Shown one piece after another: positions 35,035 through 47,107 of a stretch of 64,000 bases of DNA. The notes beneath the pieces were generated by a model. The model was not told the DNA's origin. It saw nothing but the letters and a program-made list of their open reading frames with translations, and made no database searches. The position numbers and the translations under genes were made by a program. The stretch's first letter is position 1, and every line of letters starts with the position of its first letter. The stretch is from Quercus robur. Taxonomy: Eukaryota > Streptophyta > Magnoliopsida > Fagales > Fagaceae. The stretch lies in the NCBI RefSeq assembly GCF_932294415.1, contig NC_065537.1:63688290-63752289 (forward strand). The letters are read 5' to 3'.

Positions 35035-36698
35035 CTGTTAGAATTTATGAGTCAATTTGTATCAAGAAACATTTAGTTTGTCAGTAAATGAGGCTCTCAT
35101 AAATGTTGCTTCTCGTATTCTAGTCTAAATCCAAGTTCAATGCAGAAATTTATTGTTTGTAACGAGGTAAATTAATATATATATATATATATATATTAAT
35201 TTTATAATGTAGGACACATCAACTTTTAAGGGTCATTCAGAAATAATTAAACGATAGAAATGTATTAAATTTGTATAAAATTTTTAAATGTATTAAATTA
35301 AAATCAAAGGCCACAATTAATTCAGTAATCAACTAAAATTAAAATAAATGTATTACATATGGATATATTTAGTAAAAATGACTAAAATATCTTTAAAAAA
35401 TTTCAAATAAAATTTTCTTGATAATATATCGTTAATAGTTAATAATAAAACATAAGCAAGCATAAATTTTTTATAGTAATTCTTCATTTAAATTTTTTTT
35501 TAAATAATTTTATTATAATCCTTTACTTTGATTTAATTTTTTTAAATTCACTTTAAAAATAAATCCTTAATGCTTAAATTACAAGTAGATTTTACAAATA
35601 AAATAAATTTATTAATATTTAATATATTGAGGGAGAGGTGATATAATAAATCAAAACACTATTAATCTCCATTAAAAAAAAAAACTAAAAATCATGCAAA
35701 ATTAAAATAAATATAATAATGCTTTTTTATTTTATTTTATTTTTTTCATTATAAAACCCAACAACTCTGACCGGTCTGTTGGTTACTATACCAAACATGG
35801 TTCTTGATTAAGGGGTCTCAGGTTCACAATTCACGACCCCATTTCTCAATTATTAAAAAACCCTTGACCCCAAAAAAAAACCTTGACCCAATCGAACCAT
35901 AATTATTTTTCAAAAAAGCCTTGACCAAATTGAACCAGCAGACAGTTTTGACAGGTTTTTTATTCCACCACTTGTTCAGGATGTTCTTTTTAGATTATTT
36001 AAATATCTGGTTCTCTCGCATATAAAAATAGCCTCGTCAATTCTCAGTTAACCCGATCAGACCAACTAGTTTGGTTTGGGTTTGAAAACCATAGTTGGGG
36101 GGATCTGTAGCCAATGAGGGGTGGGTCATAGTGGTGCGGAGAGATTTGTGGGTTTTTTGTTTTTTGTTTTTTTGGGTTTTGAAAGCTAGATTTTCTTATG
36201 GGTATAAAACATGACAAAGGAATTCTTCTTTTTCTTTTTATTTATTTATTTATTTCAGAGTTTCGGCTTGACTGGCAGCAATGATTTTGGTCAAGTGGGT
36301 CGAATCTTGCCCTTAGTTTAAGCCAAATTAATTCAACATGAAAAATAAATAACTAGAAAATAAAAAATAGAAAACCTAAAAGTCAACATTTAGAAAATTA
36401 AAAATATATAGCCTTCAAATGTTCAACAGGTGAAAGAAAAAAAAGACATACAAAAAAACTAAGTTTAAAGATAAAATTTTTTCATAATTGCTAGTTGGCG
36501 TAGGCTTACATGTGTGAGTGGAAGTCTCATGCAAAGAAAAATAAGGAAATGCTAAGATTTACTATACCTACACGTGTGAGTGGAAGTCTTGTGCAAAGAA
36601 AAATAAGGAAATGCTAAAATTTATCGCACAAAGCTAGCAAATTGATATGATAATAAATATGATTAATATGTTTCAATCAATCATAAATAATATTTGAA
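35035..36698. other. AT-rich intergenic, no gene recognised
   Basis: Contains a (TA)n tract at about 35168-35195, and two direct copies of about 55 nt near 36500-36625 with CACGTGTGAGTGGAAGTC and AAAGAAAAATAAGGAAATGC. Nothing with coding character. Confidence 0.5.
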
Positions 36699-37094
36699 TC
36701 TATATATATATATATATATATATATATCTAAAAGTTGAAGCATAGCGTTTAATATTGCTACACTCCTATTGAGCCACATCAGCACCAAATTATCAACTTA
36801 TTTTCAATATTTTCTCTTTCATTTTTAATTATTTATCTCCTTATTAATTTCTCACCTTACAATTACACATTCTCTAACATTTACTTACTTTTCCTTCTCA
36901 AAAAAAAAAAAAAAAAAACATTTACTTATTTTTACCTTTTTATCACCTCACTCCTCTATACTTTAAGCTTATAGTTTCTCCATCGCTTCATCTTCCTTTT
37001 ATTTTGACCCTTTTTCTCCCCCATTTTTTTTTTACTATAAAAATTTGTCATTTTCTCTTCCATTCAATCCATAATTTTCTCATACAAAAATGTG

Positions 37095-37126
<32 letters not shown>

Positions 37127-37771
37127 TTATATATATATATATATACATATATATTCTTTCTCTTGATGAATTTTTAATTCTTTATTACACCTCCAATTTA
37201 GATTAATGAATTTTTATGTTTAATCTACTTTAGGTTGATATGATTTGGTAATATTTTAATTTTTTATCTGTTTTATTTTATTTTTTTTGTTTGTTACATG
37301 TTATCCTATGAAATTACAAAATGATTCAATGTTATTCTAATACATAGCATGACTTGGATAATTTGGTATTTACAACTATACATTTTATTTTGAATATTCT
37401 TCTGCTCATCTTCTTTTATATAATTTTGTTATCTGTCTCACATTCTCTTCCAAAATAAAGGTGATTATTCTCTCTCTCTCTCTCTCCACAACAAACTATA
37501 CAAAAGTTTGAATAATATAGATAACTTGAAAAAATAATAGTATTTCTATCTTTTATATATATATAAAAAAAAAAATAATATCAATCAAATTAATGCACCT
37601 AAGTTATCCAAAAAAAACTAAAAATAATAGAATGATATATTTGTAGAGATGGAGAGATGAAAAATAATTTTAAAAATAATATCTCTAGTACGTTTTAGAG
37701 AATAAATCATACATTATACCACGTTATAAAATAGTTGTATATTCCCACGTATCACGTGGGTTTGCCACTTG
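36699..37771 (+). mobile_element. Non-autonomous Helitron, 1.07 kb
   Basis: It starts A|TCTATATATATA and shares the subterminal word AAAGTTGAAGCATAGCG with the other Helitron heads in this window (AAAAGCTGAAACGTAGC). It ends with a hairpin CCCACGTATCACGTGGG (37744-37760), then TTTGCCA and CTTG|T. The expected end is CTAG|T, so the 3' tip carries one substitution. (TA)n, poly-A and (CT)n runs fill the interior. No RepHel coding sequence. Confidence 0.72.
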
Positions 37772-38058
37772 TTATTATAATTAGTGACATGTCTATTTGG
37801 GGACTCAAAATAGTAAAATTTGTAGTGCCTATAACACTACTCAAGATAAATAAATTGAGGATTTTTTTTTTATGGAATAAGTTGAGGAATTAATATAACA
37901 TAATATATTGGACTCAAACTCATAATTTTATGCTTTGGATAAAGTGGTATCCTTATATATATTATATTTACTCCTAATTAAAGTCCCTAAAAAAAAATAT
38001 AGGAAGAGATATGATAACAATTTTGAATTTAGTGACATAGACTGATAGAGGAACAGAC

Positions 38059-38595
38059 CTGATACAATCTTGAAAGCTGTGAGTGTGACTTGAGCTCTCC
38101 ACGGAGGTCATTAGGAATCCCAAAAAATTTTTGGCCTAAGTTTTGTAGAAATTCTCCCATATCTTGCTTATATAGAATACGTGCACCACACATATTAATC
38201 TCAATATCCGGGCTGTTGGTTCCAATGAAAGGGGTAATGCAACTCCGTTCGTCTAAACGTTTTCTAAACCTCGCATGCGATATATATAGCCAAACTCCAA
38301 ATGAACCAACACATGTTGCCTTAGGAACCTTGAAAGCTATAGGATCTCCATTTTTTTCCAAACGACAATAAAACTCATGAAAATATTTTGTATCCTCTCC
38401 AGGACAAACGTCGTTCGAATGTGCTGGGACTACAAAAATGACACACAGAGCAATTCCTTTCCAATTTTTATTACTGAACATATTTGAAGGGAGTGGGATT
38501 GGTCGAAATGACCCAAACCGCTGATGCTTGAACCACTCTGGAATTTCAATTTGAGGTAAAACATGGCAAAAGCCCTCCATTTGATGAATTTGATC
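38059..38595 (-). CDS. TNL-B exon 5: C-JID
   Basis: 179 residues, phase 0 at both ends: CHVLPQIEIPEWFKHQRFG, PLPSNMFSNKNWKGIALC, FGVWLYISHARF and MCGARILYKQD. It is closest to TNL-A unit 1 (8898-9557) but lacks its 40-residue Asn/Ser-rich tail. No further C-JID exon is found to the left, so TNL-B has one unit where TNL-A has six. Confidence 0.9.
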
Positions 38596-38666
38596 CTGTA
38601 AAATATTAAAAACAACTGTAAAAGATGCTCATGCGTGTGTGTGACAAGTGAGAGAGAAAGAGATAC

Positions 38667-39610
38667 CTTCACATATCTTTGCCATAATAGGTGTATGTCT
38701 AGCAAAGAAACCTCAGCAATTGTGCCATCTTCATCCTCGGCCAAGCCAAGGCAAGTAATAATAGTGAATCCTGCTACACCCAAAGTCCATACAACAACTT
38801 GATTTGAATAATTTTCTAGCGCAGTACATCCTTGTACTGAAACTAACCTTGTACTTAATGGAACATATGGCAATGATTTAAGCTTGCTACAATGATCCAA
38901 GAAAAGAATTTTGAGCTTTGAAAGTTGAGAAATGTAATCGGGCAAGCATATAAAATTATTTTTGCTCAAATTCAAATACTCTATTGACAACAAGCAGCTA
39001 GGGTCATCAGGGAGTGCCAACAGATTGCAGTCACTTAGACTTAGAGTTACCAAAGTGCTTAATTTTGAGAACAAATTAGACAACAATAGGTTGATGGGCT
39101 CTGGTTCAGGATGCCGGGCATTGTGGAAACAATATGTTGACAAAGCAGTTGTAGCAAATATAGGAATTCTGAGATAGGTGTATCGCCATGCTAGGAAAGA
39201 TAGAAAAAGAAATGAAATTAGTCGCAGAAAAGTGAGGGTGGCACCAATTGAGGATCCAATAGGAGAGAGCCCAAGCAAATGCCCTGCTTTTGGTGGTTGA
39301 CACTTGCATCCTGATAGAGTGAGAATTTCAAGAGATGTCAAACTATGAATGTCATTCGGAAAACTCTTAAGGTTTTTGCAGTCTTGAAGATTCAATAAGG
39401 TCAGGCCAGTTAAACGCCTGATTGTTGGTGGTAGTTCTTCAATGGCAGTCCCATCCAAATAAAGCTCCAACAAGCTTCTCATGTTTCTCCCAATACGGGG
39501 AAATTTCTCAAATCTTGAACAGCCAGATAGAATTAAAGTTTTAAGAGATTCCAAATTGAGCTCATATGGAAGGTTCTTAAGACATTTACAATCTTTTAGA
39601 TTTAATAGAA
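38667..39610 (-). CDS. TNL-B exon 4, 3' half of split LRR exon
   Basis: Continues the LRR at LLNLKDCKCLKNLPYEL and carries LLELYLDGTAIEELPP and IEYLNLSKNNFICLPDY. A hydrophobic stretch (IGATLTFLRLISFLFLSFL, coded at about 39180-39240) replaces the Pro/Glu-rich insertion of TNL-A. The exon ends QRYVK at donor GTATCT, phase 0. The 5' half is 46457-46613 (KLGKLKLIDLSDSQNL to GLKRLI). Confidence 0.88.
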
Positions 39611-41952
39611 CTAGACGCAGACCCGCGCAATGCACGGGAAAAAAAATTATTTACTATAGTAAAAAATACTATTTCTCTTTTAAGAACTCAAATGATAAAG
39701 CTAAAAACTGTTCATTCCTAACTAATAGTTACAAAGAAAATCTTTCACAATAAGCATACATTAGACACTCTACCTCTCTCAAATAACAATAGCATTTTGT
39801 TTATTACGAGAGCACCAAAATTTTGGAAAAGAAACTAATCAGACTACACAATATTATGGCAAATTCAAAGGTTGACATTCATTACCAGAAAATCGTGTTT
39901 TACTTTTAACTGTAAAAAAAAAAATTAAAAAAAAAAAAAAAACTTGTTCTTGTAAAGAGAAAAGAAATTTAATATCTTCAATTTTCTGCCCTCTATTTTA
40001 ATGTTCACTTCAACTTTTGAAATGATCACTCCAATAGAAACAATCTTAGTATCTTACTAATTTCCATCTCTTGTCTAGTCAGTTACATGTTTTGGTTCTT
40101 GTTTTGAATTTGAAAGCTATTTTAGACATTTACATCTAACATTGTCATCTAATAATTATAGTTCTATCCCTTTGAAGTATGTAAAAAGAATGTGAGCTTG
40201 TCATTTGTTTCTAATACAATGCTTTTCTGGGTACATTCAATAATATCTACTAATCAAAAGATTCTAATAGCTTACAACCCAAAAGTACTTAACCACACCT
40301 CCATTATATGGTTAGGCTAAAAATAATTATGATTTGGATAATGTCTCCATGATCAATCTAGGATGAAAAGACAACACCATCACATTAAGGATGTGGGATT
40401 TACGATGTCTCACTTTCAATTTGGTTTTTGTAACAAAGAAATCCAACTTAAATTATAACTTTTTTTTTTGGTAGAACAAATTGTATATAATAGATATAAA
40501 CTATATGATTGTTACCTCTACGTTACCAATCATAGAAATACAAAGAGTAGTACAACCCCAACAACCATTATGATTTTAATCAACAATATTGTACACTAAC
40601 GCATCAAGCATAAACTGTCAATATGATTGGTTAGTATTAGGAAAAGAAGAAAACCTATAAACTAAACATTTCCTAGCTTTGTTTGATGTATGATACATTA
40701 AATCAAGGTGGCAAACTTAACAGGTGAACTTGAACTTTTATAAAGGATCTTATATGTAATATAATTGACTTGGGAAGAAAGAATAGTCCCCAAAAAATTA
40801 CTTGTTTACTCAAAAGTAACAGAGTACTCCAAGCTACAAAGATAGCAATACCACCCAAACACCAAAGGCAAGTGCTAAACATAAATAAATTTAAGACAAA
40901 CTTATTTTTCATGAGGATGAGATGCAAAATGCACTAAGAATTGGAAACATAAATCTAAAAAAAAAGTATCAAAGATGACAAAAGATATACCAACCCAATG
41001 TGACACATTTCTTTGAAGATTGGAACTTCTCTGGGTGGGGTTGATTAGGGAATTGAAAAGGTAATTTCAAAATATATAGTAGATTGATACCTCAATGCAT
41101 AAGACACTTTCTAGAATTTGTGTTGTCCTTAAAATATGCATGTTGACATAGAATGAAGAAGACCAAACTCAAATAAATCACATATAAGACAAAGAGAATC
41201 ATTATTGAAAATTTAAAATATCAATCATTTGGGAATTTTTTGAATCCTGTTAATCATCATTTCTTCACCTGCCAAATCATTTTGGGAGCCTCAGGCCTCA
41301 TTGGGGTCTAATACACCAAGAGAGGAAACTACAATGATGCAAGCTTGCTTTGAATAAAAAATGCATATGAAGTTAGTAGTTCAATTTTGAAAGGGATTAA
41401 AAAAGGCAAACTTTCAAATGTGCATTGCGTCATTTTCCCTCCCAACACCATATATTCTCATCATTCATGGTCCTAAACCTAGATTTGAAATACCTTTCAA
41501 GAAATCTCAAAAACCATTTAGTCCACAAAAAGGGAGGCCAAGGCTACTCATGAATTTGGATTGCTAACCCTAAAGTGAACCGCCAATGTTGCAGATGATT
41601 AACAAAAAATGCAACTTTGATATGTAGATCATTACTAAAATATTGATACCCTCTAAGGTATATTTATCTTAAAGAAAATACAAAATCATCTTTAAAATTT
41701 AATGAGGTAAACCCCACATTGAATTTACAATTTATTTTTTGCATTGGAGCATAAAACTGCTAGATATAATTCAATGAAAATCAAGATACCTTTTATTAAG
41801 CATTGCGGCCACAAAACATAGATAAAAATTATGTGATATTATGCACCAGTCATGTTTTTCAATAGAAAATATCTAATTTCTGAACATATTACAATCTTAT
41901 CTAATGTTATCTCAAAATCTAAATATCAATCCAATGGTACTGCAACATGGTG

Positions 41953-41983
<31 letters not shown>

Positions 41984-42904
41984 AACCAACACCCAGAGTC
42001 ATACAGTCCCAACAAAGAAATTTCAAATTCTACAGTTGATTCAAACTCTTAATTTTTTTTGCATCTAGTAATGGTGAATTACTTGTTCATCAAACTGTAT
42101 TGTATTGTCAGTTGCACCTACGCCTATTTGTCACCAAGCCACCTCATGGGGTTCATCTAAATATCCAGTCTACCATTGGTTTTGAAATATCAACGAAGAT
42201 TAATTGATAAGTCTAGTTGCATAATCCAATTTGGGTGGTGGGACAGCAGGGAATATATACTTTGGCAAGATGCTTAAGAATTAGGAAAAAATCTACCAGC
42301 CCATCTTAAAATAAAACTGCCGCATATAATCAAACTAAATCTGTTGAGTTTTAAATATATACTCATTCAGCTATTTTATCAAACAATTGGCATGCATCTA
42401 ACAAAAGCAAAATTTAAAAGATAGAGGAAGATGTAAAGAGAGAGAAGTAGGTAGTTTTCTAGAAAATGACTCAAGGGCAGGAGAGAAAAGAAAAGAAATT
42501 AATGAATAAGAAGTAGAGAAGAAAATAAAAGATACCTTGAGCTTTGGGAAGGTAGGAAGTAGTGAAGCCCGGTTGCGTGGAGCAGATTGCCATTGATGGT
42601 GGAATGAAGGTAATGGGGAGCTATATACATCCTAGAAACAAACGTTACACCGGTTCACTATCTGTGTTGTAACTTATAACGGCAAGGTGGGAAATGGAAC
42701 GCTTAGGCTCAAAAAGAGAGAGGGAGAGATGGTAGTCTGATGTGGCACAAGAGGCCAGCCAACTAAATGGTTGAGGCACAAATGAATATTACCAAGTGCA
42801 TCAACGGTTTTGTCCAATTTATCAATATTTAATTATATTTTGAAAAAGAGAGAAAATATAAAGAAAAGAAAGAGAGGAAAACATATAACATGTGATTGCT
42901 TCAG

Positions 42905-42936
<32 letters not shown>

Positions 42937-45090
42937 GATGGTGGAATTAAATTAACTAGTCGCTAACCCGTGCGATGCATGGGAAAACTATTGATAACTT
43001 CCCCAATATGAAAAAAAAAAAAAAAAAAAAAATCAAGATCATGGTATAAATTATATACCAAACCAATAAAAGCTATCACTTACAAAGTAATAAAATCTAT
43101 CACATACAATGAGATATCGTGATAACCAAAAGCTTGAGATAATATTTAGAAAATATATAACTAATATAAGTACACTCCAATACAATTAATTACACAAATA
43201 TAGTTAATTCTATACTCATTCAATCAAATATCTTTCATAAATTACATTAACCATTCTTGATATTCAAGATGTATCTAAATTCTAACATTGTCAGTAAACA
43301 AAGATGCTAGACCTCAATGGGATTGAAAAGGAAACATAATGCCAATTTACACAATTGCTGAAATAAATTGCATGGAAGAGTCGAACAAAAGTTGTAAATT
43401 TTCACTTATAAAAGTTACAACTTAAGAGGAAAAATAAAATATTAAGACCAAAAGTGAAACTCTAACACCAATAATGTTGTATAGTCTCAACCTTCAGATG
43501 AATAAAATGACATTGTTAGGAAGCAAAGACAAAGAAATGTACCAAATTTTGAGTAAAGATTGCTTTGGTCATTTGGCTTAAATAGTAGAAGTATTTTTAA
43601 AAAAATTGCTTTCGACACTTGTAAGCCAATAAACAAAACAAACCCTCATCACACAAATTTGGAAAGAATAGATGTTGAAATATATGAATGTAAAAAAGAA
43701 GAAAAGGCACCAATTGAATGGCAAAAAAGAGCATTAATCGAGTAAAAATATAAATTGATCATATATATGAAAAAAAAAGGGTGAGACATTAAATTCAAGC
43801 TGAAGATGAGCTATTAATAACATATTTCATAATTTAAATTCAAATTCAAATCTATAAAGATGTATTTCATGACTCTAGCCGACCTTTTCTTTACATACCA
43901 ACAATAAAAAAAAATAAAACAAAGTTATAAATCAAAGTTTACAATTGTTTTATGTGTTAGTTTTTTTATTATAAATTATTATTGTTTCTTGATTACACCT
44001 AGCATCATTGTATATGAATGCTAAAATAAAAATATATTCATAACAGATTAATGGTTAAATATGTCTAGTATTCCATAGCAAAAGTGATTCTCATCAGGAT
44101 TTGAAATCATGAAAAACAAATAAACTAACCAAAAAAATATTCAAAAGATTTTATTTCCTTTTCAAATTAGTGGTGAAGGGAAAAATAAAACTACAGCTCC
44201 CCAATCTTTAATCTCTCTCTCTATATATCTTCATTGAGGCATTCCCTTAAAAAAAATCATCAACATTGCTAATCAATGCAATAAACGCCAAAATGCAAGA
44301 GAGTAGGGAAAATCGATTAAAAAAAGTATTAAAAAAAACAAAAGGGTCAAAAAATTTATCACCTTCAGCCTTGCAGTAAGGTAGAAGCTTGGCTCACTCC
44401 ATAATGGTTTGCAACCACCTACAAATCAAAAAATCTCAAATTAAATTGCTGAAATTTTTTTTAGCTTTTCCGGTTTAGAGTTTTGTTTTTCTCTTTCTAA
44501 ACGTAGGATTATAACTTATAAGTCGAATAAAAGAAGGCTGTGAGTAAACAAACTTCCCAAAGAAGCCCCATGCCTTAACAAACCACAATTTAGACGCAAA
44601 CACAAACCATTTGCAACTTAAAGCCAAGTCTCAGATGGTACTGACTATAGAAGTAAAGTATAAAGATAGTCATGGCCAGCCACATATATCCTTTTCCGTC
44701 ATTCTATTATATCCAAAGTCATAACCTATGTTACTTCCTTAACTGACATGTTCTTCTTTACTACTTCTATTAATATTATTTTTCGTCTTCCTCTACCTTT
44801 TATCCTTCCCTTAATTGAATTAACTCAAATCTTTCATACCAATGCATTAATCACTCTCCTCTAAACATGCACAAACCATCTCAGGCAACTCTTCCTCTTC
44901 TTTTCATCGAATTTCCACATTTTATGAATATACTTTGCTTCTGAATATCCCAAACTTTCATTCACATACCCACACACACACATTGGCTCATTGTGCAAAT
45001 TCTTAAATATTCATACATATCTCACTTCCAAAAATACATGATAAGTATCTAACCAAGTAGAGAGAAAAAAAAATACAAAATGAGAAAAAC

Positions 45091-45400
45091 CTTTTTGCGC
45101 AGCTCAATACGCTTTCGCCTTTGAGCCTCCTCTTGCTGCTTATTAGCTTCCTTTCTCCTTTTCTTCTTCCTCTTGTGAAACCCAGTCATGTAGTCCCTTT
45201 CTCATACCAAATCAAAATAACAATTTAATCATAATAATTTTAGGGTTTGGTTCCACGGATTATTACTGTGAGAGAGAGAAAGAGAGAGTGTGTGTAACTT
45301 TATATAGTTACCTGAGATCTTTCTCGTTGAATTTGACGGAGAGAGCTTTGTTTTTAGGTTTCTTGCGTATGGTCTTGTAGACAGGTTTCACTGCGTATGG
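45091..45400 (-). pseudogene. Captured fragment of an RRP17/NOL12-type rRNA-processing gene
   Basis: Two exons with GT-AG intron and matching phases. Exon i (ending 45312) encodes KPKNKALSVKFNEKDLR, and exon ii (45091-45196) encodes DYMTGFHKRKKKRRKEAN, QQEEAQRRKRIELRKK. This is the conserved start of the nucleolar protein 12/RRP17 family (FNEKDLR then GFHKRKKKRRKEA). The donor after exon ii is intact (AAG|GTTTTT) but no third exon of the family follows. A further short GT-ended exon at about 44348-44400 may belong to another captured piece. The parent gene is not in this window. Confidence 0.75.
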
Positions 45401-45448
45401 TCTTGTAGTAGGGTTTTATATAGAGTAGTTTTGTTTAAAAAAATAAAA

Positions 45449-45590
45449 CTTTTTTTTTTTGATACAAGATAGAATTCTACTTTAACCTAATCTAAGTGTA
45501 TATGTGTGTGAAGCTCCCTCTTGGAGACTTGAACTCTGGCCCTTGCCCCCCACACCCCACAAGCACTTATACTTGTGGAGTGACCATAAG
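45449..45590 (-). mobile_element. tRNA-type SINE inside the inner Helitron
   Basis: Second copy of the SINE at 5415-5568. Read on the minus strand, it has TGGTCACTCCACAAGTATAA, a B-box-like GAGTTCAAGTCTCC, and ATCTTGTATC followed by poly-A (poly-T at 45451-45460 on the plus strand). Its presence in the Helitron dates the SINE insertion after, or along with, the Helitron family. Confidence 0.7.
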
Positions 45591-45646
45591 ATATAAAACC
45601 TAAAATAAAAAGAAAATTAAAATAGTGGGAGCTTCAAAGGTTTCGG

Positions 45647-45683
<37 letters not shown>

Positions 45684-46168
45684 TAAGAAGTGGGATTTAT
45701 AATGGAGATAGTGGTGGGAATTAAATTAATAAGAAGTGGGTTTTATGGTGGAGATAAGGATGAGATTTATTTTATATTTGTTAGTATTTTAAAATTGAAA
45801 AAAAACTAATTTTAAATTGTTGAACAATTACAAAAAATATGGTGGAAATGACATGGCTGCTGACGTGGCTTAACGTGAGCGTAGCAAAATTAAATGCTAC
45901 GTTTCAGCTTTTAGTAATATATAGATGTGTTGTAACTTATAACGGCAAGGTGGGAAACGGAACGCTTAGACTCAAAAAGAGAGAGGGAGAGATGGTAGTC
46001 TGATGTGGCACAAGAAGCCAGCCAACTGAATGGTTGAGGCACAAATGAATATTACCAAGTGCATCAACAGTTTTGTCCAATTTATCAATATTTAATTATA
46101 TTTTGAAAAAGAGAGAAAATATAAAGAAAAGAAAGAGAGGAAAATATATAACATGTGATTGCTTCAGC

Positions 46169-46199
<31 letters not shown>

Positions 46200-46456
46200 T
46201 GGTGGAATTAAATTAATAAGAAGTGGGATTTATGGTGGAGATAGTGGTGGGAATTAAATTAATAAGAAGTGGGTTTTATGGTGGAGATAAGGACGAGATT
46301 TATTTTATATTTGTTAGTATTTTAAAATTGAAAAAAACTGATTTTAAATTGTTAAACAATTACAAAAAATATGGTGGAAATGACATGGTGTTGACGTGGC
46401 TCAACGTGAGCGTAGCAACATTAAATGCTACGTTTCAGCTTTTAGTAATATATAGA

Positions 46457-46992
46457 TAAGTCTTTTAAGACCTCCAACAGAAGGGTGCAACTCATGCAAT
46501 CCTATACAACCTTGGAAATTCAGCCTCTCAATATTTGAGAATCCAGTGAAGTCAGGAGTTCGGGTTAAGTTTTGGGAGTCACTCAAGTCAATGAGCTTTA
46601 GCTTTCCCAGCTTCTGTGATGAAAAAATAAGTAGGGATAAAAAATTAAGCATTTAAGAAATTAAACTTTATAAAAATAAAAAATAAAGAAAAGAAAAAAA
46701 GCAAAAGTGAAAATCTTACACTAAATTCACTTGGAAGTTGCTGAAGACAACTGCGATGCATAATGAGCACAACAAGTTCGCCAGGCTGAAAACTATTTGG
46801 CAATGATTCCAAAGGATAATCATGCCATTCCAACAAACGTAACTCATTAGAAAGATAACTGAGGCAAGAAAGGCGCACCTTACAAATTTTGAGCAATCTT
46901 AGTTTATTCATCTTTGAGAATGATTCAGCATTCAATTCTACTTCTTCATCTGGAGGCAATCTTAGTAACATGCCTTCTATATGTTTTGTTCC
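46457..46992 (-). CDS. TNL-B exon 3 and 5' part of split LRR exon 4
   Basis: Exon 3 (46720-46992) encodes GTKHIEGM, LRLLEWHDYPLESLP and LIMHRSCLQQLPSEFS. The intron 46614-46719 is GT-AG. The first 157 nt of exon 4 (46457-46613) encode KLGKLKLIDLSDSQNL to HELHPSVGGLKRL, and the Helitron starts at 46456. Without splicing, the frame runs into Helitron sequence and stops within a few codons. Confidence 0.87.
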
Positions 46993-47107
46993 CTGGTAAA
47001 CAAGAATAGTAAGATTAGTATACCACTAGATAAAGCAAAAACTTACATGAATATATTGTAGAATTATATACTTCTCTAAATTTATGTCTAAATAATAATC
47101 CACTTAC

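Larger units (their letters stand above)
42956..45925 (-). mobile_element. Inner Helitron (2.97 kb) with captured RRP17 fragment and SINE
   Basis: Begins A|TCTATATATTACTAAAAGC at 45925 and ends with a hairpin CCCATGCATCGCACGGG (about 42968-42984) then TTAGCGACTAG|T at 42956. Its first 230 nt repeat the outer 5' head (46217-46456). It is flanked by a 291-293 bp direct repeat (42663-42955 and 45926-46216), not expected from simple Helitron insertion. Confidence 0.82.
39611..46456 (-). mobile_element. Nested Helitron complex in the LRR exon of TNL-B
   Basis: The 5' end at 46456 is A|TCTATATATTACTAAAAGC. The 3' end at 39611 is a hairpin (CCCGTGCATTGCGCGGG) followed by TCTGCGTCTAG|T. Insertion is exactly between A and T with no duplication, as Helitrons do. 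Within it are a second complete Helitron (42956-45925) and a third 5' head at 42938 (A|TCTATATATA). No long RepHel frame exists, so all are non-autonomous. AT microsatellites, poly-A (41951-41982) and a short captured-gene-like exon (42536-42600, starting MAICSTQPG) fill the rest. It shares its strand with the host gene. Confidence 0.88.
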
